64,000 nucleotides of DNA, from the NCBI GenBank assembly GCA_947177635.1, contig CAMWVQ010000001.1, forward strand, positions 1 to 64,000. The letters run 5' to 3'. This document shows positions 26,243-35,608 of this stretch, in pieces. Numbering within the stretch: position 1 is the stretch's first letter; the number at the start of each line of letters is the position of its first letter. A model generated the notes under the pieces. The model worked only from the letters and a program-made list of their open reading frames with translations. It did not search any database and had not been told where the DNA came from. This stretch comes from an uncultured Porphyromonadaceae bacterium. Lineage in GTDB: Bacteria > Bacteroidota > Bacteroidia > Bacteroidales > Muribaculaceae. The translations under genes and the position numbers were made by a program.

Positions 26243-28642
26243 TCAGAAGAGGAGCATAATACGGTAGGCCGCAAACGCCAGAATCCACGCCACCGCTGTG
26301 TTATAGAATATGGTGAACGCGCCGTAACCCCAGTGGCCGGTCTCCTTGACTATCGCCACCACCGTAGCCAGGCAGGGGCAATAGAGCAGGATGAAAATCA
26401 TAAATGCCAAAGCCGCGGCAGGAGTGAAATCAGGTTCTCCGGTGGCCGGGTTCAACGCGGTAAGGCGTGTCGACAGGGCCTGGTCGGTCGCCTCGTCTGA
26501 GCCTGTGTACAGTACTCCGAGGGTCGACACCACTATCTCTTTGGCCGGTATCCCGGCGACGATGGCCACAGTTCCCTGCCATGAACACCCGAGGGGTTCC
26601 ATCACCGGCTGCACTGTCTTTCCGACACTTTCGAGATATGAGTCCCTGGAGGGGTCATCTGCGTTTCCGAGGGGGAAATAGTCGAGAGCCCACACAATGA
26701 CAGAGGCCACAAGTATGATGCCTCCCATCTTCTGGAGATACTGTTTCCCTTTCCACCACATATGACGGAGCGAGGTTTTCATTGTGGGGACGCGGTAAGG
26801 GGGCAACTCCATCACAAACGGAGTCTCGTCAACCTTGAAGAAGAAACGGCGGAGCATCCTGGCGGTCACCATAGCCACCACTGCCCCAAGCAGATACATG
26901 CCGAGGAACACCAATGCCGCGTGGGCGCTGAAGAATGTGCCTATAAGAAGCACATACACCGGCAGACGCGCCGAACAGGACATAAAGGGGGTTATCAGCA
27001 CAGTTATTATCTTGGAAGAGCGGCTTTCGATTGCGCGGCATGCCATCACCGCAGGCACATTGCAGCCGAAGCCCATTACCAGCGGTATGAACGACTTGCC
27101 GTGAAGCCCTATCTTGTGCATCAGTTTGTCCATTATGAAAGCCGCACGGGCCATATACCCCGAGTCCTCCATAAATGAGATGAAGAAGAATAGAATCATG
27201 ATGTTGGGGAGGAAGACTATCACCCCGCCGACACCTCCGATGACTCCGTTGGCCAGCAAATCTTTAAGTGGGCCGGGGGCCATGTTCTCCTTCACGAACG
27301 CGGCCAGCCAGTCTATGCCTTCCTGAATCCAGTCGGCGGGATATGCGCCGATGAAGAATGTGAACCAGAAGATGAACGCCATCACACACAGGAACAGCGG
27401 GAAACCGAAAAGACGGCTTGTGACGAACGCGTCGAGGATGTGGGTTGTCGAGACAGCCTGCTCCTGGGGCTGTTTCATCGTCTCGGCGAGCGCGCCGGAG
27501 ATGAAGCCATACTTGTCGTCGGCAATCAGTGAGGAAATATCCTCTCCCGGGTTATGACGTTCGAGATACTCAAGCTGACGATTGCGCAGGGCAAGCAGCT
27601 CATCGGCTTTTTTTGACTCCCTTACAAGCTCCTCGATTTCAGCGTCGCGCTCCAGAAGCTTGATTCCGAGGTAACGGGCACAGAACTGCTGATTTATGGT
27701 CTTATCACGCTTGAGGGCATCCTTGATTTCAGAAAGTGACTTTTCAAGGTCCTGGCTAAGTTTCACATGTACATGGCGCACCACCGGGTTTTTCCCCTCA
27801 TAAACCTGTATGATGGTGTCGAAAAGCCGGTCGACCCCTTCGCCGGTACGGCTCACTGTCGGCACTACCGGCACCCCTATCATATTTCCCAGGGCCTCGT
27901 AGTCAAGAACCGCCCCTGACCGGCGGAGCTCGTCATACATGTTCAGGGCTATGACCATCGAATGGTCCATATCAATAAGCTCGGTTGTCAGGTAGAGGTT
28001 GCGCTCGAGGTTTGAAGCATCCACCACGTTGACAATCACATCGGGATTGTGGTCTTTGAGATATGTCCTGACATACCTCTCTTCAGGGGAGTATGCCGAC
28101 AAGGAATATGTGCCGGGAAGGTCCACGATGTTGAACGTGTATCCCCCGTGTCTGAAAGTACCGGTCTTGGAGTCAACTGTGACACCGGAATAATTGCCCA
28201 CATGTTCCTTGGCTCCAGAAGCGATGTTGAACAGCGAAGTCTTGCCGCAGTTGGGATTGCCGATGAGGGCCACATTGATGGTGTGGCGGCGTCCCACAAA
28301 CTCGCCATGGCTATGCTCGTCGAGAGCCCCGTCATCAACCATAGTGTGATCAGACGCGAACGCCAAATGACTCCCCGCATCCTTTTCGGGCCTGTTATCC
28401 TCTTTTACGGAAGACACATTTATTGGCATCACCTCGATAAGCGACGCCTCGGTGCGACGCAAAGAGACCTCATAATTCATAAGCCGGTATTTGACCGGAT
28501 CGCGCAGCGGAGCCGCCAGCAACGCGGTTATCTTGCGACCTTTCACGAAGCCCATCTCCATCACCCTTTTGCGGAACGCCCCGTGACCGAGGATTTTCAC
28601 AATCACCGCCGATTCGCCGGTCTTCAGATCTGATAGTCTCAT
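26243..28642 (-). CDS. feoB: Ferrous iron transporter, FeoA-FeoB fusion
   Basis: 799 aa. Residues 1-73 are a FeoA-type SH3-like domain (RLSDLKTGESAVIVKILG, GFVKGRKI). The FeoB G domain follows at about 122 with GNPNCGKTSLF (G1), the VGNYSGVTVD switch, DLPG (G3) and NMYD (G4). A helical spacer (about 285-390) leads to the membrane part with two Gate motifs (MGFGCNVPAVMACR, VAGIPAKEIVVSTLG) and the inner-membrane helices. It imports Fe(II). FeoA-FeoB fusions are common in Bacteroidetes. It is transcribed alone from a good promoter; no Fur site was recognised. Confidence 0.95.
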   Translation of the reverse strand: MRLSDLKTGESAVIVKILGHGAFRKRVMEMGFVKGRKITALLAAPLRDPVKYRLMNYEVSLRRTEASLIEVMPINVSSVKEDNRPEKDAGSHLAFASDHTMVDDGALDEHSHGEFVGRRHTINVALIGNPNCGKTSLFNIASGAKEHVGNYSGVTVDSKTGTFRHGGYTFNIVDLPGTYSLSAYSPEERYVRTYLKDHNPDVIVNVVDASNLERNLYLTTELIDMDHSMVIALNMYDELRRSGAVLDYEALGNMIGVPVVPTVSRTGEGVDRLFDTIIQVYEGKNPVVRHVHVKLSQDLEKSLSEIKDALKRDKTINQQFCARYLGIKLLERDAEIEELVRESKKADELLALRNRQLEYLERHNPGEDISSLIADDKYGFISGALAETMKQPQEQAVSTTHILDAFVTSRLFGFPLFLCVMAFIFWFTFFIGAYPADWIQEGIDWLAAFVKENMAPGPLKDLLANGVIGGVGGVIVFLPNIMILFFFISFMEDSGYMARAAFIMDKLMHKIGLHGKSFIPLVMGFGCNVPAVMACRAIESRSSKIITVLITPFMSCSARLPVYVLLIGTFFSAHAALVFLGMYLLGAVVAMVTARMLRRFFFKVDETPFVMELPPYRVPTMKTSLRHMWWKGKQYLQKMGGIILVASVIVWALDYFPLGNADDPSRDSYLESVGKTVQPVMEPLGCSWQGTVAIVAGIPAKEIVVSTLGVLYTGSDEATDQALSTRLTALNPATGEPDFTPAAALAFMIFILLYCPCLATVVAIVKETGHWGYGAFTIFYNTAVAWILAFAAYRIMLLF

Positions 28643-28674
28643 ATTATCTCGGAAATATTCTTAAAAATGCGCTG

Positions 28675-28706
28675 CAAAGGTCGTAAAAAATAAATCGCAG
28701 TGCAAA
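28675..28706 (-). promoter_or_regulatory. Promoter for feoAB
   Basis: On the minus strand TTTG, exactly 20 bases, then GACCTTTG (one mismatch to TAnnTTTG). The start would lie about 25-30 bases before the ATG. Confidence 0.55.
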
Positions 28707-28869
28707 AAAACCGCTTCCGAGCAGCCTATTAAGCCCCCAATCTAACTTTATTTAACACTTTTTCCATCCTCTTATTCCGAATCAGTCCGATTAAGAGAAT
28801 GATTTCCGGTTATTGTGGTTTACCGGGAAGCTCCTGAATTTCGGTTATCGTCATCGGTCAGAAAACAGG

Positions 28870-29706
28870 TCAGGAGAGGGTTATCTGGGTAGCGGCGACG
28901 GGAGTCTGGAGGAAGAGGGAGGCCATCGGGGAGAAGGTGTCGGCGCTTTCGGTGGTTAGATAAGCCGATGACGAGGTGCGTGAGATTGTCTGCTCTATCT
29001 CGGGATGGCGGCGGAGGTAGTCGGCCAGTGAGGCGGCGACAATCTCTCCCTGGGCGATTAGGTTCACCCCGTCAGGAAGCGCTTCCCTTATCTTGGGATA
29101 AAGGATGGGGTAATGGGTGCAGCCGAGAATCACGGTGTCGATGGCCGGGTCTGCGGTCATCAACGCGTCGGCATCCTGCTTCACGAAGTAGTCTGCGCCG
29201 GACTTGTCGGCCTCATTGTTCTCTACCAGCGGCACCCACATCGGGCAGGCGTGGCCGGTAAGCACCATGCCGGGGAACAGTTTCTCGACTTCAAGGCGGT
29301 AGGAGTCGCTGCGCACTGTGCCCGGCGTGGCGAACAACCCGACATGGCCTGTCGCTGTCAGCCGGCCTATCGCCTCGACCGTCGGACGTATCACCCCGAG
29401 TACCCTCCGCGAGGGGTCGATGACGGGGAGGTCGTTCTGCTGTATGGTGCGCAGGGCCTTGGCTGAGGCTGTGTTGCAGGCGAGAATCACCAGACGGCAT
29501 CCACGTGAGAAAAGCTCGTTGACAGCCTGAAGCGTGAAACGGTAGACGATGTCAAACGACCGCGTCCCGTATGGGGCGCGGGCGTTGTCACCGAGGTATA
29601 GATAGTCATATTCGGGGAGCATCTTCCTGATTTCCCGCAGAATAGTCAGGCCTCCGTAACCTGAGTCGAACACCCCTATGGGTGATTCCATCGGTCTGAG
29701 AGTCAT
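28870..29706 (-). CDS. murI: Glutamate racemase
   Basis: 278 aa. It makes D-glutamate for peptidoglycan. The two catalytic cysteines are C77 in ACNTAS and C196 in GCTHYP; other motifs are GVFDSGYGGLT and GDNARAPYG. The ATG at 29706 overlaps the stop of the upstream phosphatase gene (ATGA), supporting that start, although the Met at residue 6 would also fit the fold. No terminator was recognised in the 228 bases that follow. Confidence 0.95.
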   Translation of the reverse strand: MTLRPMESPIGVFDSGYGGLTILREIRKMLPEYDYLYLGDNARAPYGTRSFDIVYRFTLQAVNELFSRGCRLVILACNTASAKALRTIQQNDLPVIDPSRRVLGVIRPTVEAIGRLTATGHVGLFATPGTVRSDSYRLEVEKLFPGMVLTGHACPMWVPLVENNEADKSGADYFVKQDADALMTADPAIDTVILGCTHYPILYPKIREALPDGVNLIAQGEIVAASLADYLRRHPEIEQTISRTSSSAYLTTESADTFSPMASLFLQTPVAATQITLS

Positions 29707-31016
29707 TTCTGGTTGCGTACGATAACAGCCGTGGCGTCGTCGGCCTGTGATTTGAGGAACTCACGCGCCTCTGTCCAGCTGTAGAAGGGGGCGATGGATG
29801 ATTCTATCGGCAGCCTGACATCGTGCTCGTTCATCATGAATTTCACGATGATGTCGCCGTCACCATTTACGGGCCTGAAGAATATGGCCTGCATGTTTGA
29901 GGCCATCGGGGTCACCTTGAAGTTCGTCCAAGCCTCCTCTACCTTTTCAGGATCAGACTCCTCCCCACAGAAACCGTCGAATTTCATTAGCGCGGCCAAG
30001 GGGGTGATGTTGCCGTCGTGGCCGAAACGCAATGTGGCTCCTGACTTCCCCTCCCGGATATACTCATCGGCCGTCAGGATGATGTTGTCGAGCAGATTCC
30101 TCGCGTTGGCGACAATCAGCCCTTCCGACATCGGGAAAGAGGCGTTATGGATATAGAAGGAGAGGTTGTTGACCCTCCAGAGGGAATAAAGCTCATCAGG
30201 GGTGAACATGTCGAAGAATGACACCGGAGTCTCCATGTTCTGCATATCCACGGCCACCCAGTAAAGCCCCCACATCAGTTCGGAGGGGGAAAGCGGCAAC
30301 CCTTCGGTCGATGTGAAAAGGTCTCCGACAAGACGCTCGGGATGGATGTTGGCTTTTTCGAAATCGTCATATGTCTCTTTCCACGGGCCACGGTCTGAGT
30401 TCCATTCGGCCGCCTGCGGCGTCCACCAGCAAAGATGGCTCATCCAGCGTTTTGAAGACTCCTTCGGTATGACCAAAGAGGGATTCAGCTCCTTCAGACC
30501 TTCGCAGAACGCCAGCATCGAGTGGGCGCAACGCATCACCTGGGTGGAACGCGCGGTAATCACCGCACTGTCGCCGAACACCGTCGGATATGCCTGGAAC
30601 ATCCTGCGGGCAATCCCTTTATGCTGGCGCGCACCAAGGGGGGTAAGTTCCCCTCCCCTGCCGTCTGCTTCTTTCCATACTTCCCAGAGACGCCCCATTA
30701 CCTCCACACCTTTGGGTGTGAGAACTCCGAGGGAATCGGCTTTACGGAAATGGTCGAGAACCCTGACATAGTCTTCATCTGAGATCAGGTATCGCGAACC
30801 ATGTCGCCCGTAGTGGGATATGTAAAATGCCTCATAGCCCTCCGGAGCCGCAGCCAGCGATTCATCAGGGCCGGGATAAGCGTAATACACGCCTCCCGCC
30901 TTGGCGGGATTGGCGAAGACTTCCTCTTTCACAGACTCCGCGGAGGAGATGAATGGGCCCGATAGGGCAAACAAAAATGCCGCTACGGCAAGGTGTTTCT
31001 TTATTTTGCTGAACAT
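29703..31016 (-). CDS. Secreted histidine acid phosphatase
   Basis: 437 aa from the ATG at 31016; the track uses a TTG nine codons upstream. Signal peptide about 1-26. The branch-2 histidine phosphatase signature RHGSR is at residues 71-75, with H72 the likely phospho-acceptor. The distal proton donor is the GHDG motif (HD type, as in HAP phytases and acid phosphatases, not the HAE of MINPP enzymes). It probably releases phosphate from phytate or other phosphoesters in the periplasm or outside. It is translationally coupled to murI. Confidence 0.87.
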   Translation of the reverse strand: MFSKIKKHLAVAAFLFALSGPFISSAESVKEEVFANPAKAGGVYYAYPGPDESLAAAPEGYEAFYISHYGRHGSRYLISDEDYVRVLDHFRKADSLGVLTPKGVEVMGRLWEVWKEADGRGGELTPLGARQHKGIARRMFQAYPTVFGDSAVITARSTQVMRCAHSMLAFCEGLKELNPSLVIPKESSKRWMSHLCWWTPQAAEWNSDRGPWKETYDDFEKANIHPERLVGDLFTSTEGLPLSPSELMWGLYWVAVDMQNMETPVSFFDMFTPDELYSLWRVNNLSFYIHNASFPMSEGLIVANARNLLDNIILTADEYIREGKSGATLRFGHDGNITPLAALMKFDGFCGEESDPEKVEEAWTNFKVTPMASNMQAIFFRPVNGDGDIIVKFMMNEHDVRLPIESSIAPFYSWTEAREFLKSQADDATAVIVRNQK

Positions 31017-31039
31017 GGATGAGATGAACGATTTTATTG

Positions 31040-31080
31040 CCAAAGGGGCGGGGACGTCTGAATTCGCGTCCCCGCCTCTT
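31040..31080 (-). terminator. Terminator of the galactose operon
   Basis: GGCGGGGACG and its complement (10 bp, 10-base loop) are followed on the minus strand by CCTTTGG, 30 bases after the galE stop. Confidence 0.65.
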
Positions 31081-31105
31081 TATACGGAATTGTCAGTTGA
31101 CTGAT

Positions 31106-32140
31106 TTACATGATGCCGCGCTCGCGGAGCTTGCACTGCCAGGTCCACGCGTTGCGCAATGTTTCCTCAATGGGTGTGGAGGCTGTCCAGCCGAGCACAT
31201 TGTTGGCGCGCTCGGGATTGGCCCACACTTTCTCGATGTCACCCGCGCGACGGGGAGCGATCTTGTGGGGAACCTTCACCCCTGTTGCTTTCTCAAAGGC
31301 GTTGATGAGGCCGAGAACGCTCATACCGTTGCCAGTGCCGAGATTGAAAATCTCCACCTTCTCGTCTGACTTGTCCTCAAGCATACGCTCCACAGCGATG
31401 ACATGCGCCTTGGCCAGATCCACAACATCGATATAGTCGCGGATGCATGAGCCGTCGGGAGTGTTGTAGTCGTCGCCGAAGACGCTAAGCTCCTTGCGGA
31501 TGCCCATGGCGGCCTGGGTCAGGAAAGGCACCAGGTTCTGGGGCACTCCGTTGGGAAGCTCGCCGATTTCAGCCGAGGGATGGGCGCCCACGGGGTTGAA
31601 GTAACGCAGCAGGACACTCTTGAACGGAGCGCCTGCGTTGATGACGTCGGTAATGATTTCCTCTGAAATCTGCTTGGTGTTGCCGTAAGGTGAGGTAGCC
31701 TTTTTAATCGGCGATTCCTCGGTCACAGGATTCACGTCAGGCTCACCATAAACGGTGCAGGATGATGAGAACACTATACCTTTGACATCATATTTCCCCA
31801 TCATGTCGAGGAGGTTCATCAAGGTATTGAGGTTGTTGCGATAGTAGAGCAACGGCTTCTGCATCGACTCGCCGACTGCTTTAGAGGCGGCGAAGTTGAT
31901 GATTCCCTTGATGCCGGGATATGTGTCGAAAAGGATTTTTACGGCAGTGAGGTCGGTGCAGTCGGCCTCAACGAATTCGGGGCGGATGCCGGTGATTCGC
32001 TCTATGCCGTCAAGAACCTCACGGTTGGAGTTTGAGAGATTGTCGATTATGACAACGGGGTATCCGGCCTTCTGAAGCTCTACCACGGTGTGGGAGCCGA
32101 TGTAGCCGGTACCGCCGGTCACAAGTATTGCGGGTTTCAT
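31106..32140 (-). CDS. galE: UDP-glucose 4-epimerase
   Basis: 344 aa. Extended short-chain dehydrogenase with the NAD motif VTGGTGYIGSHT and the catalytic SSSCTVYG Ser/Thr and YGNTK Tyr-Lys pair. It interconverts UDP-galactose and UDP-glucose. It is the last gene of an operon with GH53, galK and a nucleotidyltransferase, 16 bases after the latter, so its role here is galactose use as well as supply of UDP-sugars for surface glycans. Confidence 0.95.
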   Translation of the reverse strand: MKPAILVTGGTGYIGSHTVVELQKAGYPVVIIDNLSNSNREVLDGIERITGIRPEFVEADCTDLTAVKILFDTYPGIKGIINFAASKAVGESMQKPLLYYRNNLNTLMNLLDMMGKYDVKGIVFSSSCTVYGEPDVNPVTEESPIKKATSPYGNTKQISEEIITDVINAGAPFKSVLLRYFNPVGAHPSAEIGELPNGVPQNLVPFLTQAAMGIRKELSVFGDDYNTPDGSCIRDYIDVVDLAKAHVIAVERMLEDKSDEKVEIFNLGTGNGMSVLGLINAFEKATGVKVPHKIAPRRAGDIEKVWANPERANNVLGWTASTPIEETLRNAWTWQCKLRERGIM

Positions 32141-32155
32141 TGTATTCGGTTTGTT

Positions 32156-33058
32156 TTAGAACAACTTTTCAGGATAAGTGCCGTTCTTGTGGAGCTCGGC
32201 GAATTTCTCCACCACTCCGGGACGGTCGGCGGCATATGTCACGCCGAACCAGCGAGAATCTGTGTCGAGAACCTTGATAGTGGCCTCGCCGTTCTTGATG
32301 AGGGTGTCGATACAGAGGGGGATGAAGAACTCAGCCTTGGGTGTGTTGAGGTCCTTCTCAAGGAACTTGCGGAACTCGCGGTCTGAGAATTCGAAGTAAT
32401 CGGGTGTGAATCCCCAGAGGTTCATCGACACGGGGGTCATCGGGTCGAGGGTCTGCTCAACGCCATTCTCGTCGGTGAAGACGATGCGGCCATCGGGGGC
32501 ATAAGAGATTGCGGTGCGCTCAACCACACCAGTGAGGTTGCCGTCGGCAGTGGAGCATACGCCACGGGCCACGGAACCATTCTCGGTCATTGTGTTGCCC
32601 ACACGGAAGCCTACCATGCAGTAGTCACCCTTGCGGTCGCGGGGACGATTGAGCTCTTCGGCGATTACCTTGAAAGCGTCGCGTCCGTAGAAGTCATCGG
32701 CATTGATTACGGCAAAAGGCTCGTTGATGACCTCTTTCCCCATCAGGACGGCATGGTTGGTACCCCAGGGTTTTGTGCGGTCTTCGGGGCAAGTGAACCC
32801 TTCGGGGAGCTTGTCGGTCGACTGGAAGACAACCTCGACGGGAACATGTCCCTCATATTTTGATAAGATTTTCTCGCGGAAATCCTTCTCGAAATCTTTG
32901 CGGATCACGAAAACGACTTTGCCGAAGCCAGCCTGAAGGGCATCGTAGATGGAGTAGTCCATGATGGTTTCGCCATTGGGGCCGAGAGGATCGAGCTGCT
33001 TGAGGCCGCCGTAACGGCTGCCCATTCCGGCAGCGAGAACAAAGAGTGTAGGTTTCAT
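32156..33058 (-). CDS. Sugar-phosphate nucleotidyltransferase
   Basis: 300 aa. The N-terminal NTP-transferase signature LAAGMGSRYGGLKQLDPLG and the metal-binding INADDFYG are clear; the rest is a compact alpha/beta domain without a C-terminal left-handed helix. Enzymes of this shape join NTP and a hexose-1-phosphate. It sits between galK and galE where galT would normally be, so it may make UDP-galactose or UDP-glucose directly from UTP and the sugar phosphate. That role is inferred from gene order; sugar and base specificity cannot be read from the sequence. Confidence 0.82.
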   Translation of the reverse strand: MKPTLFVLAAGMGSRYGGLKQLDPLGPNGETIMDYSIYDALQAGFGKVVFVIRKDFEKDFREKILSKYEGHVPVEVVFQSTDKLPEGFTCPEDRTKPWGTNHAVLMGKEVINEPFAVINADDFYGRDAFKVIAEELNRPRDRKGDYCMVGFRVGNTMTENGSVARGVCSTADGNLTGVVERTAISYAPDGRIVFTDENGVEQTLDPMTPVSMNLWGFTPDYFEFSDREFRKFLEKDLNTPKAEFFIPLCIDTLIKNGEATIKVLDTDSRWFGVTYAADRPGVVEKFAELHKNGTYPEKLF

Positions 33059-33131
33059 TTATGTCTTGTCGTTTGTTGTTTAAATGATATGGAGAGGAAG
33101 GAGAAGGGGCAGGTGGATGGTCTGGAGTTGC

Positions 33132-34268
33132 TTACTCTGAGATTCTGCGCGCGCCGTCAGAGATGATAACGGGAATCACCACGGGTTCGTGGCCATAGCG
33201 GGCGTTGAACTTCTCCTTGGCGGTGGCGATGAAGCTGTCGTAAAGGTCATCCTTGACGAGGTTGATTGTGCAGCCGCCGAAACCGCCACCCATGATTCGC
33301 GAACCGGTCACACCGCATTCACGTGCAATCTCGTTGAGATAGTCGAGTTCGACGCAGCTCACCTCGTAGTCTTTCGAGAGGCCGTCGTGGGTCTGGTACA
33401 TCTTCTCGCCGACGGTCTCAAGGTCTCCCTTGACAAGGGCGTCGCAGACAGCGAGCACGCGCTCTTTCTCCTCAATGACATATTTGGCGCGGAAGTAGTC
33501 TTCGGCGGTGATGTCGCTGCGGACTCCGTTGAGCATCTCCATTGTTGCGTCACGGAGGGTCTCCACACCAAGGGTCTTGGCTACACGCTCACAGCTCTGG
33601 CGGCGCTTGTTGTATGGGGAGTCAACCAAGGCATGCTTCACCTTGGAGTCAAGCAGGACGAGCTTGTAGCCGTCGGCCTTGAAGGGGAAGTATTCAAATT
33701 CCATCGAACGGCAGTCGAGGCGCATGAGGTTGTCCTGCTTGCCGAAGACTGAGGCGAACTGGTCCATGATGCCGCAGTTCACGCCGCAATAGTTGTGTTC
33801 GGTTGACTGACCGATGCGGGCAAGCTCGAACTTGTCTATCGTGTTGCCGTTGAAGAGGTCGTTGAGGGCGAAAGCGAAGCAGCTTTCAAGGGCGGCCGAT
33901 GAGCTGAGGCCGGCGCCAAGGGGCACATTGCCTGCGAAAACGGCGTCGAAGCCTTCGACTTTGCCGCCACGCTTGATTATCTCGCGGCAGATGCCGAAGA
34001 TGTAACGGGCCCACTGCTGGGTGGGGGCATCCTCCTCTTTAAGGCCGAATTCGGCGTACTCGTTGATGTCGACAGAGAAGACACGCACCTTGTCGGTGGC
34101 GTTGGGGGCGATTTCCGCCATGATGACCTTGTCTATGGCCCCGGGGAATACGAATCCGCCGTTGTAGTCTGTATGTTCACCGATGAGATTGATACGTCCG
34201 GCCGACGCGTAGACGATTCCGTCCTTGCCGAATTTCTCCTTGAAGATGGAGTTGATTTTTTTTTGCAT
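33132..34268 (-). CDS. galK: Galactokinase
   Basis: 378 aa. GHMP kinase with the galactokinase signature GRINLIGEHTDYNGG (about 24-38), the ATP loop GAGLSSSAALE and the C-terminal GGGFGGCTINL. It phosphorylates galactose at C1. It lies 15 bases after the GH53 galactanase gene, so intracellular galactose from galactan is its likely substrate source. Confidence 0.96.
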   Translation of the reverse strand: MQKKINSIFKEKFGKDGIVYASAGRINLIGEHTDYNGGFVFPGAIDKVIMAEIAPNATDKVRVFSVDINEYAEFGLKEEDAPTQQWARYIFGICREIIKRGGKVEGFDAVFAGNVPLGAGLSSSAALESCFAFALNDLFNGNTIDKFELARIGQSTEHNYCGVNCGIMDQFASVFGKQDNLMRLDCRSMEFEYFPFKADGYKLVLLDSKVKHALVDSPYNKRRQSCERVAKTLGVETLRDATMEMLNGVRSDITAEDYFRAKYVIEEKERVLAVCDALVKGDLETVGEKMYQTHDGLSKDYEVSCVELDYLNEIARECGVTGSRIMGGGFGGCTINLVKDDLYDSFIATAKEKFNARYGHEPVVIPVIISDGARRISE

Positions 34269-34283
34269 GAGATATTAAGGTAA

Positions 34284-35383
34284 TCAGTTAGTTGGTTTGA
34301 AAGTCCTGAATGGTGAGAGGGCTTCTGTGGGGCGTCCCTCCTTGAAGCAGCTCTTGTCGTAGCCGCCGTTGTATCCGGCAGGGGCTTCCGGTTCCCAGTA
34401 GAAAATCCCTTCGAAGGATTTGGTGGCCTTGTACTCGTCAAGCAGGCGTGTGAGCATCTCGGCGCACTCCTTGTCCATGTCGTAATGGAGGCCGATCTCG
34501 CAAATCATCACAGGTCTGCCGTAGCGCTCCTTGACACGTTTGATATTGGCTATAAGCTGGTCTGTCTGTTCCTCCCACTTGTCGTAAGGCCAGGGGTAGA
34601 ACGACATACCCATCATATCGTAATTCACATTGTTCTTCTCCATAAGGTCGAAGAACCAAGTGTAAAGTTCCTCGTTGTGGCCACGGTCTATGTGGAGGAT
34701 GACGGGGGCGTCGGGGTAGACCTGCTTGGAGGCCTTGTATCCGGCTTCAAAAAGTTCGGGGAAATGGTGGGCGTCCTGGTCCTTGACCTCTCCGACAGGG
34801 AGCATCATTCCATAGGGCACCTCATTGCCGACCTGCACCCACTTCACATCTATATCAGCCTCCTTGAGGGCGGAAAGCACATCTGTGACATGGGCGGCAA
34901 CCGCCTCTTTCAGCTCCGGAACCGACAGCCCTTTCCAGGCCGCCGGCATTCTCTGCTGGCTGGGGTCGGCCCAGGAGTCGGAAAAATGGAAATCAATCAT
35001 CAGGGGGAGGTTGAGCTGGCTGGCGCGGCGTGCCTTGAGCAGCACATCCTCCTTCCCGTTCCAGCCTCCTTCGGGATTGACCCAGACACGCAGGCGGATG
35101 GCGTTGATTCCACACTCATCTTTCAGCAGCTTTATGGCGTCGGCCTCATTACCGGCAGCGTCATAGAACTTCTCCCCTGCCGCTTCGAGCTCGGTAATCC
35201 AACCCACATCCGCTCCAAGAGGGAAACCGTGGTATTGACCACAGTGTCGGAGGGGAAATCTGTTGGGACAGACGGCGTGGCGGCCACCGTTGCCATGCCT
35301 GACATAGCGGCCGAGCCATATACGGCCAACGCGGCGAGGAAGATTCTCGCCGATGAAAGAAACCTTGATGAGTAATTTTCCAT
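34284..35383 (-). CDS. GH53 endo-beta-1,4-galactanase, frameshifted near the N-terminus
   Basis: The track shows two pieces: a catalytic ORF from 35207 and, one frame off, an ORF from the ATG at 35383. The latter encodes a good signal peptide (ARIFLAALAVYGSAAMSGMA) and then runs into nonsense. One extra base in the GTTTCCC tract near 35221-35228 would join them as TVFPLGADVGWITELE, the normal GH53 start. The catalytic part has the acid/base Glu in VGNEVPYG and the nucleophile Glu in MICEIGLH, plus RLRVWVNPEGGW and DFHFSDSWADP. It cuts beta-1,4-galactan and heads the galactose operon. A real frameshift and a sequencing error both fit. Confidence 0.85.
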
Positions 35384-35449
35384 TTCGTGAATAGGTTTGC
35401 CTGGAGAAAGATAAAAGGGAGACCCTGATTAGCCGTCCCTAATTTTCTG

Positions 35450-35457
35450 CAAATATA
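35450..35457 (-). promoter_or_regulatory. -7 element for the GH53-galK-galE operon
   Basis: TATATTTG on the minus strand is an exact TAnnTTTG match about 65 bases before the ATG at 35383. The -33 region is weak, which fits activator dependence. Confidence 0.45.
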
Positions 35458-35502
35458 CTAAAAATATCAATACCCCATATGTCAAAATTTAGAAAAAATT
35501 GT

Positions 35503-35510
35503 TAGTTTTG
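35503..35510 (+). promoter_or_regulatory. -7 element for the META-domain gene
   Basis: TAGTTTTG matches TAnnTTTG and would give a leader of about 90 bases before the ATG at 35609. Confidence 0.45.
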
Positions 35511-35608
35511 TAGGATGGAATCACCTCCGCCACACCTCTCTACAACTCCGCGCGATTCCGCCCCTACGATTTGACACATATATAACAGATTCTACAAAGA
35601 CTTCATTT

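Noticed and set aside
28771-28799. Inverted repeat CTCTTATTCCGA / TCCGATTAAGAG between feoAB and murI
   Set aside because: Two mismatches and no T-run on either strand; not convincing as a terminator or operator.
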